From assembly GCA_027919835.1 (NCBI GenBank), contig JANVFP010000014.1:124001-188000 (forward strand): a stretch of 64,000 nucleotides of DNA, read 5' to 3'. This document shows, piece by piece, positions 23,358-35,700 of this stretch (position 1 is the first letter of the stretch; the number at the start of each line of letters is the position of its first letter). The stretch is from Lentinula raphanica. Taxonomy: Eukaryota > Basidiomycota > Agaricomycetes > Agaricales > Omphalotaceae. Below the pieces are notes generated by a model that worked only from the letters and a program-made list of their open reading frames with translations, did no database searches and was not told the origin of the DNA. The position numbers and the translations under genes are program-made.

Positions 23358-25082
23358 CTATTTCAGCAAGTCTAGCCCCTCCCTCCACATTTCCCGGCGG
23401 TATGCTAACCATTTCTTCAACAACTTCGGAGATGCATGGGAACGAAAATCTTTGTCCGACATGAACCCATTGTGACACCAACGAAAAAGACCGGCAGCAG
23501 AGTATAGTGTGATAGACGATCGAGTTTCCCCCATTTTTATACTGATGTTAGAGTGTTCGAGCAAAGCAGACGGGATAAGAATGACCGTTCCCGGTGGAAA
23601 CTCGAGAACAAGGCCGATGTCCCATAATATCAAATGACCTCCAAACTGATAGTTATATGAGCCCACGGCAAAAACAGCACAAAAACCATATATGAGATTG
23701 AGGAAGTCTCGATGGCGAAGAGTGACGGCAAGCGAGAAGTTGACATGAGCGCCAGCCCAAGCACAATTTGGAAAGTTGCGCTCGAACTCGGGGTTATCTT
23801 CATGGAGAAGGTTGAGGACATTGTCATACAAATGATGCAGGTTCGGGAAGTAAGAACGGAAATAATCTGAGAGAGGAAAAGTGATTATTCAGTCGTTATT
23901 GGGGGACAAATCGAGGACTCACGGTCGCATAGTCGAGCAACACGTTGAACGTCGGGATCGTCACGGAGTTGCTGGATGACCTTGGCGTTACTATCTGTAT
24001 GAGCAAACATGGCAGGGCGTCTCTGGCCACCGCTAAAACTGCCTCCCATGGGTATTGCATCGTATGTTCCTCGCGAGTTCGGCTTCCTCTTCATGGGCGT
24101 AAAGTTAAGTACCTTCTGAGCCTGTGTCAACTTCTCATCAATGCGTTCGATGACAGCATTATAATCCTGCGGACGACGACCCATAACTACAAGAGGGAGA
24201 CCTGAGGCATCCTGTATGATCTTTGTATGTCTAGCATGAAGGAGAATAAGCCATCTTCAGTCAGAACATATCGAAACATAACTTACCCCCCATCCCAACA
24301 TACTTTCCGAAGCTCCGGCATTGCCATTGCTTCTTCCAACGTATATGTCTTGTTACTTGACCCAACTTTCTGACCCACCCATTTCGACCTCTGACGGCGG
24401 AAATCCGTTTGGATGAGGTTAGCCACCATTCTAGAGCGAGATATGTTCTGGATTGCACAAGCTTTGAGAGAGGAGTTGGCAGCAAGCTGCTTCTTGCGAC
24501 GTTCTTGGTCACGTATAATACGAGAACGGAGATGCGACTTGTCACTCTTGCGTTTTCGAGCGGAAACGTCGAAGTTGGGCTTGTATTGAAGATGATCTCG
24601 GGAGTTCGGCAGCAGGACAGGACGTGGCTTAGCAAGTTCTTTAAGAGTGATAAAATGAGACGGTCTACGTTGGCAACGGTTGAGAAGAGAGGGTTTGAGA
24701 GGTACTCTCTCATCAGTAGCCTCTTCGTTCTGGGTCTGATACTGCTCCTGCCAGTCAGAGGCATCCTTCATCAATGCCTCCGCCTCGAAGTTCACAGTAA
24801 AGAATTGAGCATCCGGATCGTCAATTGAGAGTCCTGAGTACTCCTTCTTGTTACGGAGCACCCGGCGAAGAGCTGTATCGATGTTGTAAGCATAGACTAG
24901 TCACCACTGGGGAGAACGAGGAAACCAAAGGATGAATAGAAAGACTTGGCGTATCGTTGAAGCGCCAAGTCCGTCCCTGTTGCCAACGTTCTGCTGCCCC
25001 ACAGCCGGGTCTGCATACTTGAGGCTTGAGGGTGGAGAAGTAGTATTGCAGAAAATAAAAGGAGCCACGCACTGGGTATCAT
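23358..25082 (-). CDS. TET/JBP-like 2-oxoglutarate/Fe(II) dioxygenase, copy 1
   Basis: Minus-strand exons 24896-24287, 24230-23923 and 23866-23358 join in frame. The first gives IDTALRRVLRNKKEYSGLSI, a Lys/Arg-rich middle and YTLEEAMAMPELRKVCWDGG. The second gives HTKIIQDASGLPLVVMGRR and MGGSFSGGQRRPAMF. The third holds the double-stranded beta-helix core: LRHRDFLNLIYGFCAVFAVG (HxD iron ligands), QFGGHLILWDIGLVLEFPPG, ILIPSALLEHSNISI (distal His) and MGETRSSITLYSAAGLFRW (2-oxoglutarate-binding Arg). This is the mushroom TET/JBP family, enzymes of the type that oxidise 5-methylcytosine or thymine in DNA. All catalytic residues are kept. The start is uncertain: an ATG at 25082 can be spliced to the exon at 24896 with a donor at about 25018 or 25072. 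A CT-rich leader lies just upstream. Confidence 0.8.
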
Positions 25083-25337
25083 AATGAGAGTCAAAAGCAA
25101 GTCAAAAGAAAAGAAGAGAGTTCGAAGAGAGGTTGAGAGGAATCGGCCCCTCTTATACAAGTTTACCGTTGCACGGACCACCACGTGACCGGGACTGGTG
25201 AGTTGGTGTTCGCTTTGAATTTTCCGGTGTTTCCGTTCCGCCTCTCAGTTCGTACGCGGTACTTCTCGACCCTTCCGTGGCCATGTCAACTCACAGAAAA
25301 TGCTTCAAACAAGTTGTACAACACAAGTAGGATTGCT

Positions 25338-25359
25338 ACACACACACACACACACACAC
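25338..25359. repeat. (AC)n microsatellite
   Basis: A run of about eleven CA/AC dinucleotides lies in the intergenic space upstream of TET/JBP gene 1. Confidence 0.9.
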
Positions 25360-25694
25360 TATAGCTCAACATTACTTCCTTTGAGCCACATCTTCATGAC
25401 ATCCAGAATCTGGTACAAGGGTAACCCTCTCGTTTTATGATAAGGGCTGCACTCTAAGATTGAAACAAGGGTACTTGCTCTTTCTCATCGATCGAGAGGA
25501 GATCAACTGGTTCCGAGATGATGACGAAGAAGACTCCGGGCAAGCTGCTTAATCTGCGCGACACCAATTCAACTGTTCGTTGCGAGTATGGCAGAGCGCA
25601 TGTCACTGCTCTCTCCTCTTTGGGGTTGCTAATAATGGAGTCAGCAATTGCAACGAACGAAGATCAGAGACAACACGCACAGGATATGCCTTTT

Positions 25695-26695
25695 CTACCG
25701 TTGCAGATGGCCGTAAAGCAGACATGCTTCCCAATACCGATATCTATCGTGATTGCAATGTTAGTCAAATCTTGTCAAATTTAGGCATACAGAATACCTC
25801 ACGGAGCCTGATTCGAGTTGAGCGTGTCCGTCTTCCAAACACTTTGTCTCGCTCTCGTCGCTTTCCCTTCCCTTAGTGATTATAGTCAGCGATTGCTCGC
25901 GACAGCGGCATTCTACTCACCAAGCCTATACCGAGTTGAGCGCATTCGCCTTCCGATTTTGCATTTGCAAGCCTGGCTTCCAGATAAGCCACTCTTTCGT
26001 TAAGTTTGGCGACCTCCTGTTCATAAGCTTGCTGGAGACAAAAGATTTACAAAGGCGCATTGCAGGAACAAGAAAGGTAAGTTTTTCACCTCGGAATCTG
26101 CCAACTCCTGACGTAGTATGGCACTGACATCGCCAGCTTCAACGTAAATCTTGATTGTCTCGTTTGGAGAGCATTCCTTCAGCTCTCTCGCAAAGCTGGG
26201 CGACATTGGAATTTTCAGTTGCCGCTGATAAGACATAAGTTGAGAGCTCGTCTGAAGTAGCAAGCGGTAAGTGTAATCGTGCTTTCTTTGAGCATCAACG
26301 ATGGCGCGAGGAACCCAGTCCTGAAAAGATGAGAATACCGCAGCACGGGAGAACAGAATCAAGCATTACCAAAACCTCTTCGATAGTCTTGTCCAATTCC
26401 TGCTGCTTGTTCTTCGAGTCATCCTGGATCTCTAACATGGCTATATCTCTAAGCTTGACTTCGTTCTGAAGTCCAATAATACGGTGTTCGAGTTCCAATA
26501 CCATTGGCTGGGCGGCAGACGACTCTTGAGCCACTAGCTTCAGTTTCTATAGATGACCAGCATAATCAGACATCGATCATCACAAACAAGACATTGTGAC
26601 AGACCGTTGCATAAGTTGAGGGACTTTGATTCATGAGAGCGTTCCTCTATGAACATGGAAGAGTGAGGAGAAGGATAAGCGTTTGAGGTGGCCAT
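25695..26695 (-). CDS. Coiled-coil protein, function unknown
   Basis: The minus-strand ATG at 26695 starts MATSNAYPSPHSSMFIEERS. Following exons read LVAQESSAAQPMVLELEHRI, a GLQNEVKLRDIAMLEIQDDS stretch with KNKQQELDKTIEEVLV, then DWVPRAIVDAQRKHDYTYRL, KECSPNETIKIYVEAGDVSA, and QAYEQEVAKLNERVAYLEAR. Heptad-like spacing of Leu, Ile and Glu supports coiled coils in several exons. The introns are short with normal GT-AG ends. The 3' end is less sure; one reading stops at a TAG at 25695. No enzyme motif is seen. A scaffold or structural role would be a guess. Confidence 0.55.
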
Positions 26696-27134
26696 GGTTT
26701 CTATAGACCTTTATACTTGGACCGTTCACGCGTCACGCGTCACCCATTCATCGCCATTATTTTAAGCGCCCGGTGTTCCCAGGTTGAATTCAGATCTCTC
26801 TATTCCTAATCCTATGCGAGATAAAGTATTCACCACTAGACAAAGGATTTTCACGTCTATCTCCCAACATCCGTCTTTCCAACCTAGTTCCAAGTTTATA
26901 GATCAAGATCAAATCAGCTGACCCTGAAACCTACGTCCGACTCTCGAATCCTCGTGTTCTCAACCATGTGCATATCGGATTCCACGTTTTCGTCCTGTAA
27001 GCTCTGAGATTGACTAGTTCATAGAGCTCACAAGATCCACTCACTGAAAATCATTAGAAAAGTTCAAGACCACCACGCAAATTCTCGAAGAATCACAATC
27101 CTTGGCTACATCAACTTCACCAGCGATCTTGACC

Positions 27135-28258
27135 ATGGATAGTCTGCCCTTCCCGACTCATATGGCTGGGACTCCCACAACTCACCCTGTGTCGCCAACC
27201 TTTGTCAAACTTCTCGAGGGGACCGCGACAATCATCCAGTCCTCGCACGTCTCTACCTCGAGTACCTCCACCGATTACCACTCGATGTTCCAGGCCTTCG
27301 TCGATTTCTTTGATAGACCGATTGCAGTGGCGCGTTCATCCTCGACCACAGGGAGCATATCCAAAAGTATTGCATCTTCTCTCAGTGGTAGTCTCATGGA
27401 TGACCTGAATCCCCACTCTTTAACGATGACTCCCACAGCTCACTCCGTGTCGCCATCCTTTGTTGAACTTCTCAAGGGGTCCGCGACAATCATACCGTCC
27501 TCGCACGTCTCTACCTCGAGTAGCTCCACCGATTACCACTCGATATTTCAGGCCTTCGTCGATTTCTTCGATGGACCGATTGCAGTGGCACGTTCATCCT
27601 CGACCCCAGCGAGCTCATCCAAAAGCCTTGCATCTTCTCTCAGTGGTAGTCTCATGGATGACCTGAGTACCCACTCTTTAACGATGACTCCCACAGCTCA
27701 CTCCGTGTCGCCATCCTTTGTTGAACTTCTCGAGGGGTCCGCGACAATCATACCGTCCTCGCACGTCTCTACCTCGAGTAGCTCCACCGATTACCACTCG
27801 ATGTTTCAGGCCTTCGTCGATTTCTTCGATGGACCGATTGCAGTGGCGCGTTCATCCTCGACCCCAGCGAGCTCATCCAAAAGCCCTGCATCTTCTCTCA
27901 GCGGCGGTCTCATGGATGACCCGGCGAGTGACCCCTCTTTAACGATGAAATCGCCTGTTTCGATCGCTCCCCGAGCTTTGGATGATTCTCTGATGAATTT
28001 CAACTTTTCACTGATCATGTTGGTGATCACTGTGAGCACCGTGGTTCTATTCATCTGGCCTGCTCTTCGTGCAAAACGACTTCAGGTACGGCATCTGATG
28101 TTCACTTACCTTGACACTCACTGATTGTGGCTTAGGGAGCACGCATGGTCCTCGAGCATAAAGGAGCTCATGCTAGAGTCCTCCAAGCTAGAGAGGAACT
28201 TTCGGAAGAGACGGAAGAAACTGTTGAGCATGAGTTCGATACAGCACTCGTGAAGTAG
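27135..28258 (+). CDS. Ser/Thr-rich tandem-repeat protein with one membrane helix
   Basis: The ATG at 27135 starts MDSLPFPTHMAGT. Exon 1 (27135-28085) consists mainly of three 86-residue repeats, each with SPSFVELLEGSATIIPSSHV, STDYHSMFQAFVDFFDGPIA and a Ser-rich linker. After them comes a membrane helix, FSLIMLVITVSTVVLFIWPA, followed by basic residues (LRAKRLQ). Exon 2 (28136-28258) adds a charged tail ending EEFDT-like residues and ALVK before TAG. The Ser/Thr content suggests an O-glycosylated extracellular or lumenal part with a short cytoplasmic tail. No N-terminal signal peptide is obvious, so topology is inferred only from the helix and the basic flank. The family is not recognised. 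Confidence 0.65.
27171..27944 (+). repeat. Three in-frame 258-bp tandem repeats
   Basis: Copies begin ACTCCCACA at 27171, 27429 and 27687, exactly 258 bases apart, which is 86 codons. Copies 2 and 3 are nearly identical, and copy 1 differs at more sites, so the last duplication is the most recent. Confidence 0.9.
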
Positions 28259-28616
28259 GATGTCGTAGTTTGAGCCAAAGGGCAGCTTCGATCTGAAGAA
28301 TGATCTACATAGGCATGTAAAACTATCATGGTAACCGTCTATAAGGTGTATAACGTAACGCCGTTGTCTTCATCTCTATATGTCCAAAGCTAACCAGCAC
28401 CGCCTGAGACGCCGAAACAGTACTCATTATGCGTACTAGACTCTAGTACTACTACCATCCGGCAATATATCGCGTATTCTGTGCTCACGTGGCCGTGGTG
28501 CTCAGCGACGTTTGCACCGTCGCTGTTTGTCTACCTCTGAATTTGCGTCCTTACAGAGAAACCGGGCCTATAGCCAGCTATTCTCGTCGGGAACTTACCA
28601 CTACAGAAACTATATC

Positions 28617-29679
28617 ATGCCACGCACTACCGCACCAGGTGAAAAACACGTCGCGAAAAAAGTTGCTGGGGTAAGAGTTCACTCATGGATTCCCGTAACA
28701 AAAGTATTGAAATATCTACTTCGATACTTCTAGGACCTAGTCAGAGAAATAATCCGAAACTCCTTCGCAGCTACCTCACTCGAACATATCTCAGAATTGG
28801 ACCCAGTTTCTCTGGATTATCTGGACCGCTTTCAGACCTGTCCAGATCAGGGACCAACTCTAACTAGAGCTCAGCTTGACACCTCTGGAAGGAATCTTTC
28901 GGAGCTCAAACAGTCGCCTTGGAATCAAGCTCTAATACACCGGATAGCTCGACAGGCCGAAAGTATCTCCCAGAGTACTGACTCCGGCGGTGTAGAACCA
29001 CTGCTGCAACAAGGCGAATGGGATAAACTGGTCGCGGATAAGATATATAGGATACTCCGAAAGATTTGTTCGCACAAGAGCCCAGATGATACTTCTCTTG
29101 CAAAACGTTCACGGAGCCTTCGCGTCTGGGTAAGTTTACCATCGCTTCCACCGTTGTCCACTAAGCAGATTCCTTAGAAAATGACACGGAGGCAGACTAT
29201 TGCAACTATAGAGCAACAGGGTTGTAAGGATAAAGGCGACATAGAAGGCTCTGAGTGCTGGGACTTCATTCTGTATGCAGTTACAGTGCTTGGAACCGAT
29301 GGGATGTCAGACGAAGAAGATGATGATGAAAACGGGGAGAAGGTGAAATCAGTACTTGATGTTGGTTTTAGGCGCCCAGAGTTTCGTACTCTCTTCCGAT
29401 CTGTTGATGCCAGAGATATGGCCAGAGGTCAGGGTGGTCGAAAGCTTCGGAGAAGAGTGGAGGTCTCAAAAGTGGTTGAACGACAACCACCCAGAAATGT
29501 ACCCGAGATCTTTCTGAGTCCAGGTTTCAGAAATAATTGCAATGCTGTACCGCAGGCGGCTATTCAACTAGAAGCAGATCTAGCGAGGTAAGTTTTCCCA
29601 AATATATTTTACATCTGGTTCTCATGAGTACGACAGAACGCTCCGTTTTTTCAATGATAGATACAATATGCTCAATTAG
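28617..29679 (+). CDS. MSDEE-family protein 1 (unrecognised family, short form)
   Basis: Four exons join in frame: 28617-28670, 28734-29129, 29178-29587 and 29661-29679. The start MPRTTAPGEKHVAKKVAG is followed by DLVREIIRNSFAATSLEHIS, a helical part with LDTSGRNLSELKQSPWNQAL, then GSECWDFILYAVTVLGTDGM and the acidic core MSDEEDDDENGEKVK, then VLDVGFRRPEFRTLFRSVD and a basic C-terminal motif (RKLRRRVEVSK..PEIFLSPGF). It aligns along its length with the C-terminal part of the minus-strand gene ending at 29720: LDTSG..PWNQ, DKG..WDFIL, MSDEE and RR..F..LF recur there. I do not know the function. The acidic core followed by a basic tail would suit protein or chromatin binding, but that is inference. 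Confidence 0.65.
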
Positions 29680-29719
29680 AGTGGTCCACACCGTGTACAT
29701 AATATACTAGCATGAGACT

Positions 29720-32700
29720 CTATGAGTCCATGTATCCTTCAAAACTATGTAGGACGAATTCGGCATCGTCCAACTGCAGTGCCGACCGTTGCACGATGCT
29801 TCTATCCGCTAGCCAGCTCGGGTTGAAAAAGCTCTTTGGTCGATTGGGAGGCGGAGGCCAAGTGGATTCTTTCTCCACCCGAATTCGAGGCATCGGAGGA
29901 CGACCTGCCTGGTGAAATATCATCTCCTCAACGCCTGTTGTGACCTCAATGAAGGTGAACAACTTTGTGAAGTAGACGTGCCGCCATTTGAGATGAAGGA
30001 CCTGCTTGGCCGCTTTTGGGACGCGGCTACTGCCACCGGTTTCATCCAAGTACCACATGTCCTCTTCGTCCGACATGAATTCGTGCCCAGCACGATTGAG
30101 CAGCAACACTACCCATTGCCAGAAACTGAGTCCGTCCTTATCACCCCTATCTTCACAAACCTCAACCATGCTAGCGGCAACTTTCATTCGTATGTCATAT
30201 TTCTGTGCAGATCGATAGTCAAGATGGGGAGCGTTTGATAAAAGTGGCTTCCATACCCTGTGCCTTGAAGAGGTGTTCTTTGCATTTTCGAGTGACGCAA
30301 CGTACTTCGCCAACACTCGAGCCAAAGCCTCTTTCTTCGTTTCACCGGTTCGTGGTATAGCATGAGAAATGTCGAGCAGTACACGGTACACTCTTTCCCT
30401 AGCGACATCGACCCAGTTCAATCGTGCAAAGCGTTTGCGATCCCTGGATTCTTGGACAATGGCCTGACACTCCTGAGCTAAGTTCAGAATGAACATCTGG
30501 TTCCATTCCGATGCCATGAATTCGTCGATGCTTTGTCCACTGGTATCGAGATAGGTGCAGCGAAGCCCAGGCCCACTCTCTGCCGCTCCATTCAGAAAAT
30601 CATCTAAACGAGACTTTGATACTTGTTCGATGCCGGGGCGCCTTGTGCCATCGTTGTTCTTGGTAACGTTGAGCATTTCTCTAAGCTGCGTTCTGACAAG
30701 TTTCTATACAGACAGTTAGCCTATACAGGTGGGATTGGAGCTGACATAGTACGTTTGATTGCTGCTCCTGAGCTTCTTTAGTCCATCGTGCTCGAATTCC
30801 CTTTCGACTGTAAAAAGCGCGGGTCCGACCGACTTTGGACTCGACGTCATTGTCAGAGTAAATATCTTCTTCGTCGCTGGACATTTCTGCGCGGGAGGTG
30901 GAAGCTTTCTGTTTCCCCTTGTCCTTCTTATCGGGCGTCGTATTGGTAAGAGTGTCATTTACACCAGACATCACATCGATACTAGGCTCGGGTGGTGTCG
31001 GTGCTTTTTGTTTCTCCTTGTCATCGGTCTAGGATTGAGAGTCGTGAATGGCACACAGCCTAGATCAAAGGAATGTACTCACCAAACCAGGTTCAGTGTT
31101 GCCTTTCTTGGTTTGGAACAACTGTTGTGTGTATTCGCTACATTCAACAAGCAGTGGAATATGCATAACAAACCTGACTCACGTATGGCGACTTGCGTTT
31201 CGGTTTCTGTCCAAGCATATAGCTAAACTGGGTCGGGTTGTTGTCGCTCTCATTATCAGCCGCATAACTTAAAGTATTTGACTACGAGTTCATAAGCAAG
31301 AGATCATAAGATATAAGAAAACGGCGTACTTCTATTGGGCCTCTCAACATGTACTTTTGGCTAGCACTGGAAATAGCAGCTTCTACATTAACCTTTGATA
31401 ATATTTTCCTGGCATTTCGTCTAGTGGTACCAAAAATTTGTGGTACACTGTCGATGGTCCCCGAAGTTGAGGCCATCTTCTGTAAGTGGATAAATTAATA
31501 TTAGCGTACGACTTTAGAGCAAGCATAGAACAGACATTGATGTCAGCTCTGTACTCCGCATTCGTTTGCTCAAGCTTATGGTTGGCTTCTTTAAGCGTCT
31601 TGATATCCTCGCTGTTTTTGACGTTCATAGCAGTGAGCCTTGATATTTCATTTTGAAGTGAGACCGAGTCCCCAGCCGCAGCAGAGGAGGAAGACGGCAG
31701 ACGCAAAAGAGCCGAAACTTGGTCCATCAAACATTGATTATCCAGCGAACGTGTTTCTGCATCTTTCTTAAGGGCTGCGATCTGCTTCAAGAGATCAGCT
31801 TCCTGCAGCAGGAAAGAAAATCAGAGCAGTTGGGCATTAGACGATAGTCTGTAGACAAACATTCGACGTTGACTCTAATCGCTTTGAAGTACTAGCTGTC
31901 TGTGATATCAAGCTATAGTATCTTGATAGGGTCATGTCAAATATCGACCGTACCTTGCTGTTAGCTAGCTGCTGTTCAAGCTCTACAACCTTCTTTTGTT
32001 GGTCGGCAAGCATCTTCCTGGTCTGGTCAAAACGAGACTTGATCGTGATAGCACTTTAGCAAGTAAAAAACAACACAGTAAAACGACTCACCCGTTGTAC
32101 CCAGTCGCCATCGAGCCGCTCCTGCAGAGGTTTGAGCTGCGCTTCCAGCTCTTTCATCAGGAAAAATGTTCCTGGCTCTGAAGTCTTCTGAGACACCCCC
32201 CCAAAGCCTGGAGACATCAGAGATTTTGAAAGCACTTTGAGTTTCTCCAGGCATCCTCAAAGTGCTTTCAGATTCTCTGGAGCACTTCAAAGATCTCAGG
32301 GCTTTTGGGGGGTGTCTCTAGAGTCTTTGGAGCTGAGGTATTTTTCCTGATGTTGATCTTTTTCGAGGACGAATCAGAAGTGTGAGAAGCTTTTTTCAAG
32401 CTGGCTATTTCTTTCCGAAGGTTCTGTTGAAACTGAGGCGTGTAGCTGATGTTGAATGGATGGAATCCTACCTCAATTTCAGCATCCTTGGCGCCCACCA
32501 GTGAGCTTGAACCCTCTTTTTGTTTATTCTTGGAAAAATGTATATCAACTTTTGCTCGAAGCCGATGCCCTGACGTAGTTACCTGTAACTCTGTCTGATG
32601 TTTTGAAACCATAATAGTGCGTTCATTCTGAAACAACCGTCAATCGATAAGGCCTGTCATGAGGTGTTTAGTTTCACCTGTAAGCGCTCAATAGTGGTTT

Positions 32701-35700
32701 GGGCGTCTAGCAACTGTGCTTCGAGCAACTGTGCTTCGTTGTCGCGTTTTTTCAAGAGCGTAGCTCTGGCCTGCACTCCTTTAAGAATTAGTGCCTACAT
32801 TAGCATTGTCAACATCGTAGAAAGAATGATTTCAAGAAACCAGACATCTTTGGCTCGGATATCTGTCTCCAGATCCTGAATCCTCAGTGTTAAATCTTCC
32901 TGGTGTTGCTTCTAGTTTAACGGTATGAGATCATCCCTTGTGCGGATTATGAACAGACTGACCACTGCATTGTCAGAGGTCTCTCGAGCAAGCCTTGCGG
33001 ACTCTGCCAAGCGTTGAGCGTCCGCTTGCAAGGTGCCATTCTGTGTTCCTAGATCTTTGTTGGTACCCTTCAAGAAGTTAGTTTTCGCGGAGGTATTCAT
33101 CACAGTGGCCGTCACCTTCAGTTCTTGGTTTTCATTTGTGAGTTTGTCCACACTTTCGCGCAGGGTCTTGATGGTTAAATCGAGTTCCTCTTTTGACCCT
33201 TTCGCCTCTGTGCGCTCGGTTGCCCGACGCTAATCAAAGATGAGCGTTATGATAAGCAGTTCAGATCTCATGTCCTCATACTTCCAGCCGTTCTATATTT
33301 GATTTGACAGATCCCAATTCCCGCATGAGCTCTCGAACACGCTCTTCTCGTTCACGCTTTTCCTTCTTGAGACTTGATATAGTTACCTTCAAGACTTCAG
33401 ACGTGCTTCGTATACCACAATTCGTGACTCGGAAACTCACCACTTTGTCCGACATTTGTGTTGTGAGTGCCTCCACTTTGGCCGTGAGTTCTCCTTCTTT
33501 TTTGTTCCTCTCCTTTTCAAGGGTGGTGAGTTTCGTCTGATCAAAGATTCTTTAGATGTTGTCCAAGAGCGATACAAAAGTCTCATACATTCAACTTGTT
33601 TATTTCTGATTGAGCAGACAATAAATTGTGCTTGAGGGTCCGCATGCTCTCTTCTTGTTGGTTCCTTTCTTTTTCAAACTTGTGCAAAATGGCCTTTGAA
33701 ATTTCAGCTAGCGTAGAGAAGTATCACCGACCCAAAGTCGAATCCTCACCATCTTAGTGTTGGTGAGTTCTTGCACTTTGTCTCTGAGTTTTTTTTCTGC
33801 GTCCATTCGCTCCTTGGAACTTGTTGTAGTTTTCGTCTGGTCATACCATGATAAGTCAATGCTTCACCATAGATCGCGAGGGATATGCATACCTCGCATG
33901 ATTTCAACTCAGCCGTGGTGGACGCCAAATCTCGTTTGAGTTCTTTCATCTTGGTCTCCCACTGCTCCTTTTCTTTCTCGAGCTTCTGTAGTGATAGCTT
34001 TTGAAAACTCCGTAACCAAAATCCAAGAGACTCACCGCTTTCTCTGCCATCTGTTTTGCAAGTGCCTGCACCTCAGCCATGAGCTCTCCTTCTTTTACGG
34101 TCTTCTCCTTTTCAAGAGCGGTTAATGTCAACTAAAAGATTCTCCAGATATCGTCATTTGATATGGATCTGAAAGTCTCATACATTCAATTTTTTTACTT
34201 CTGACTGAGCGGACGCTAAATTCTGCCTGAGGGTCCGTATGATGTCTTCTTGTTGATTCTTTTCTTTTTCAAACTTGTGCAAAGAGGTCTTTGAAATCTC
34301 AGCTAGTGTAGAGAAGTATCACCGACTGAAAGTCGAATGCTCACCGTCTGATCATTAGTGAGCTCTTGCACTTTGTCTCTGAGTTTTTTCTCTACGTCCA
34401 TTCGCTCCTTCGAACCTGTTACAGCTTTCTTCTGGTCATACCATGATGAGTAAACGCTTTGCAACAGATCGTAAGGGATACGCGTACCTCAAATGACTTC
34501 ATCTCAGCCTTGGTAGACGCCAAATCTTGGTTGAGTTTTTCCATTTTGGTTTCCCACTGGTCCTTTTCTTTCTTGAGATTCTGTAGAGATAGCTTTCGAA
34601 GACTTCAGCTTATATATGCGAGATCATATATCAGCAGGCGCACTGAAGTTTCTGACAGTTTCGTTGTCAGATCCTGGACAGATTTTTGCTCGACCGCAAT
34701 GGCTGCATTGAGCTCATTCTCTTTGTTGCTGTGTTCGAATTCAAGGGCCTTTTCTTTTTTCTAAACAGAGCCTCAGATAGACGCATTACAGGAATAGCCA
34801 CCTCTTACTATGAGACGGTCGATCTCCAATTTCGCCTCCGTCAGACGTTGATTGATGGTTTGCAATTCGTTTTCGTGTGACCGGATAAGGTTGGCTTTGC
34901 TCGAGACCTCATTATCGACCATGGTCTGTCAAACGATAAGATTTAGTCTGCGGTTCAAATCAAAGGAGACAGACTTGCCTTATTTGCTGCAATCTGGCTC
35001 TGAAGTGTTTCCATTTCTTTGCTATGCTGATCCTGAGTATTTCACCAATGAGCTTGGTACAGAACGCAATTGGAACAAAAATTCCTCACTTCGAGTCGCC
35101 TCAGGTCCTCTGCCAGCTTATCTCGTTCGTTCTTGCATCAATCGATGCCATTGAAGCGTTAGTCATTATTGCCTGCAACCGAACTGTTGAACTGAAAAAT
35201 AGCGCACCTCTAAGTCCCGGATTCGAGCTGAATATTCTTCTTCACGGTTGTCCAATCGCTTTTGCCACAAATCCTGCCGAATGAATTGTCGATGAATGAA
35301 TGTGGCAGTTCTATAAAGGTTACTCACTTCTATATCATCTATGACATCCGCCTTCTCTGCCTCGTTCATCATATTCTGATACTGCTCCTCGTGCAGTTCA
35401 TCCTTGGCGTCGTCTCGTTCGGCCTTGAGGTTGACAATTGAGCTGGTAAGTGCCTGAACTTCTTCCTTTAGGCGAGTCTCCTTTTCTCTCAATTCATCGA
35501 GTTCCGAAATCTGTTTCTCGGACAAGAGTCTTATATCCTGCAAAGGAAACGATCAGAAGACATCCATTACTGACTTGCATGGCTACTAACCTGGAGCTCG
35601 GTAATCTTACGGGACAATTCATTTGTTGACTCTGCCGTCTGGGTCTTGGCTTTTTGGAGCTGCTCGTCAGTGCGTGTAAGATCATTCTTGCAGCTATCGA

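Noticed and set aside
24897..25184. Open frame with a signal-peptide-like start (MIPSAWLLLFSAILLL)
   Set aside because: It lies in the 5' region of TET/JBP gene 1, and its start ATG is best explained as that gene's first exon or leader. A separate secreted protein cannot be supported.
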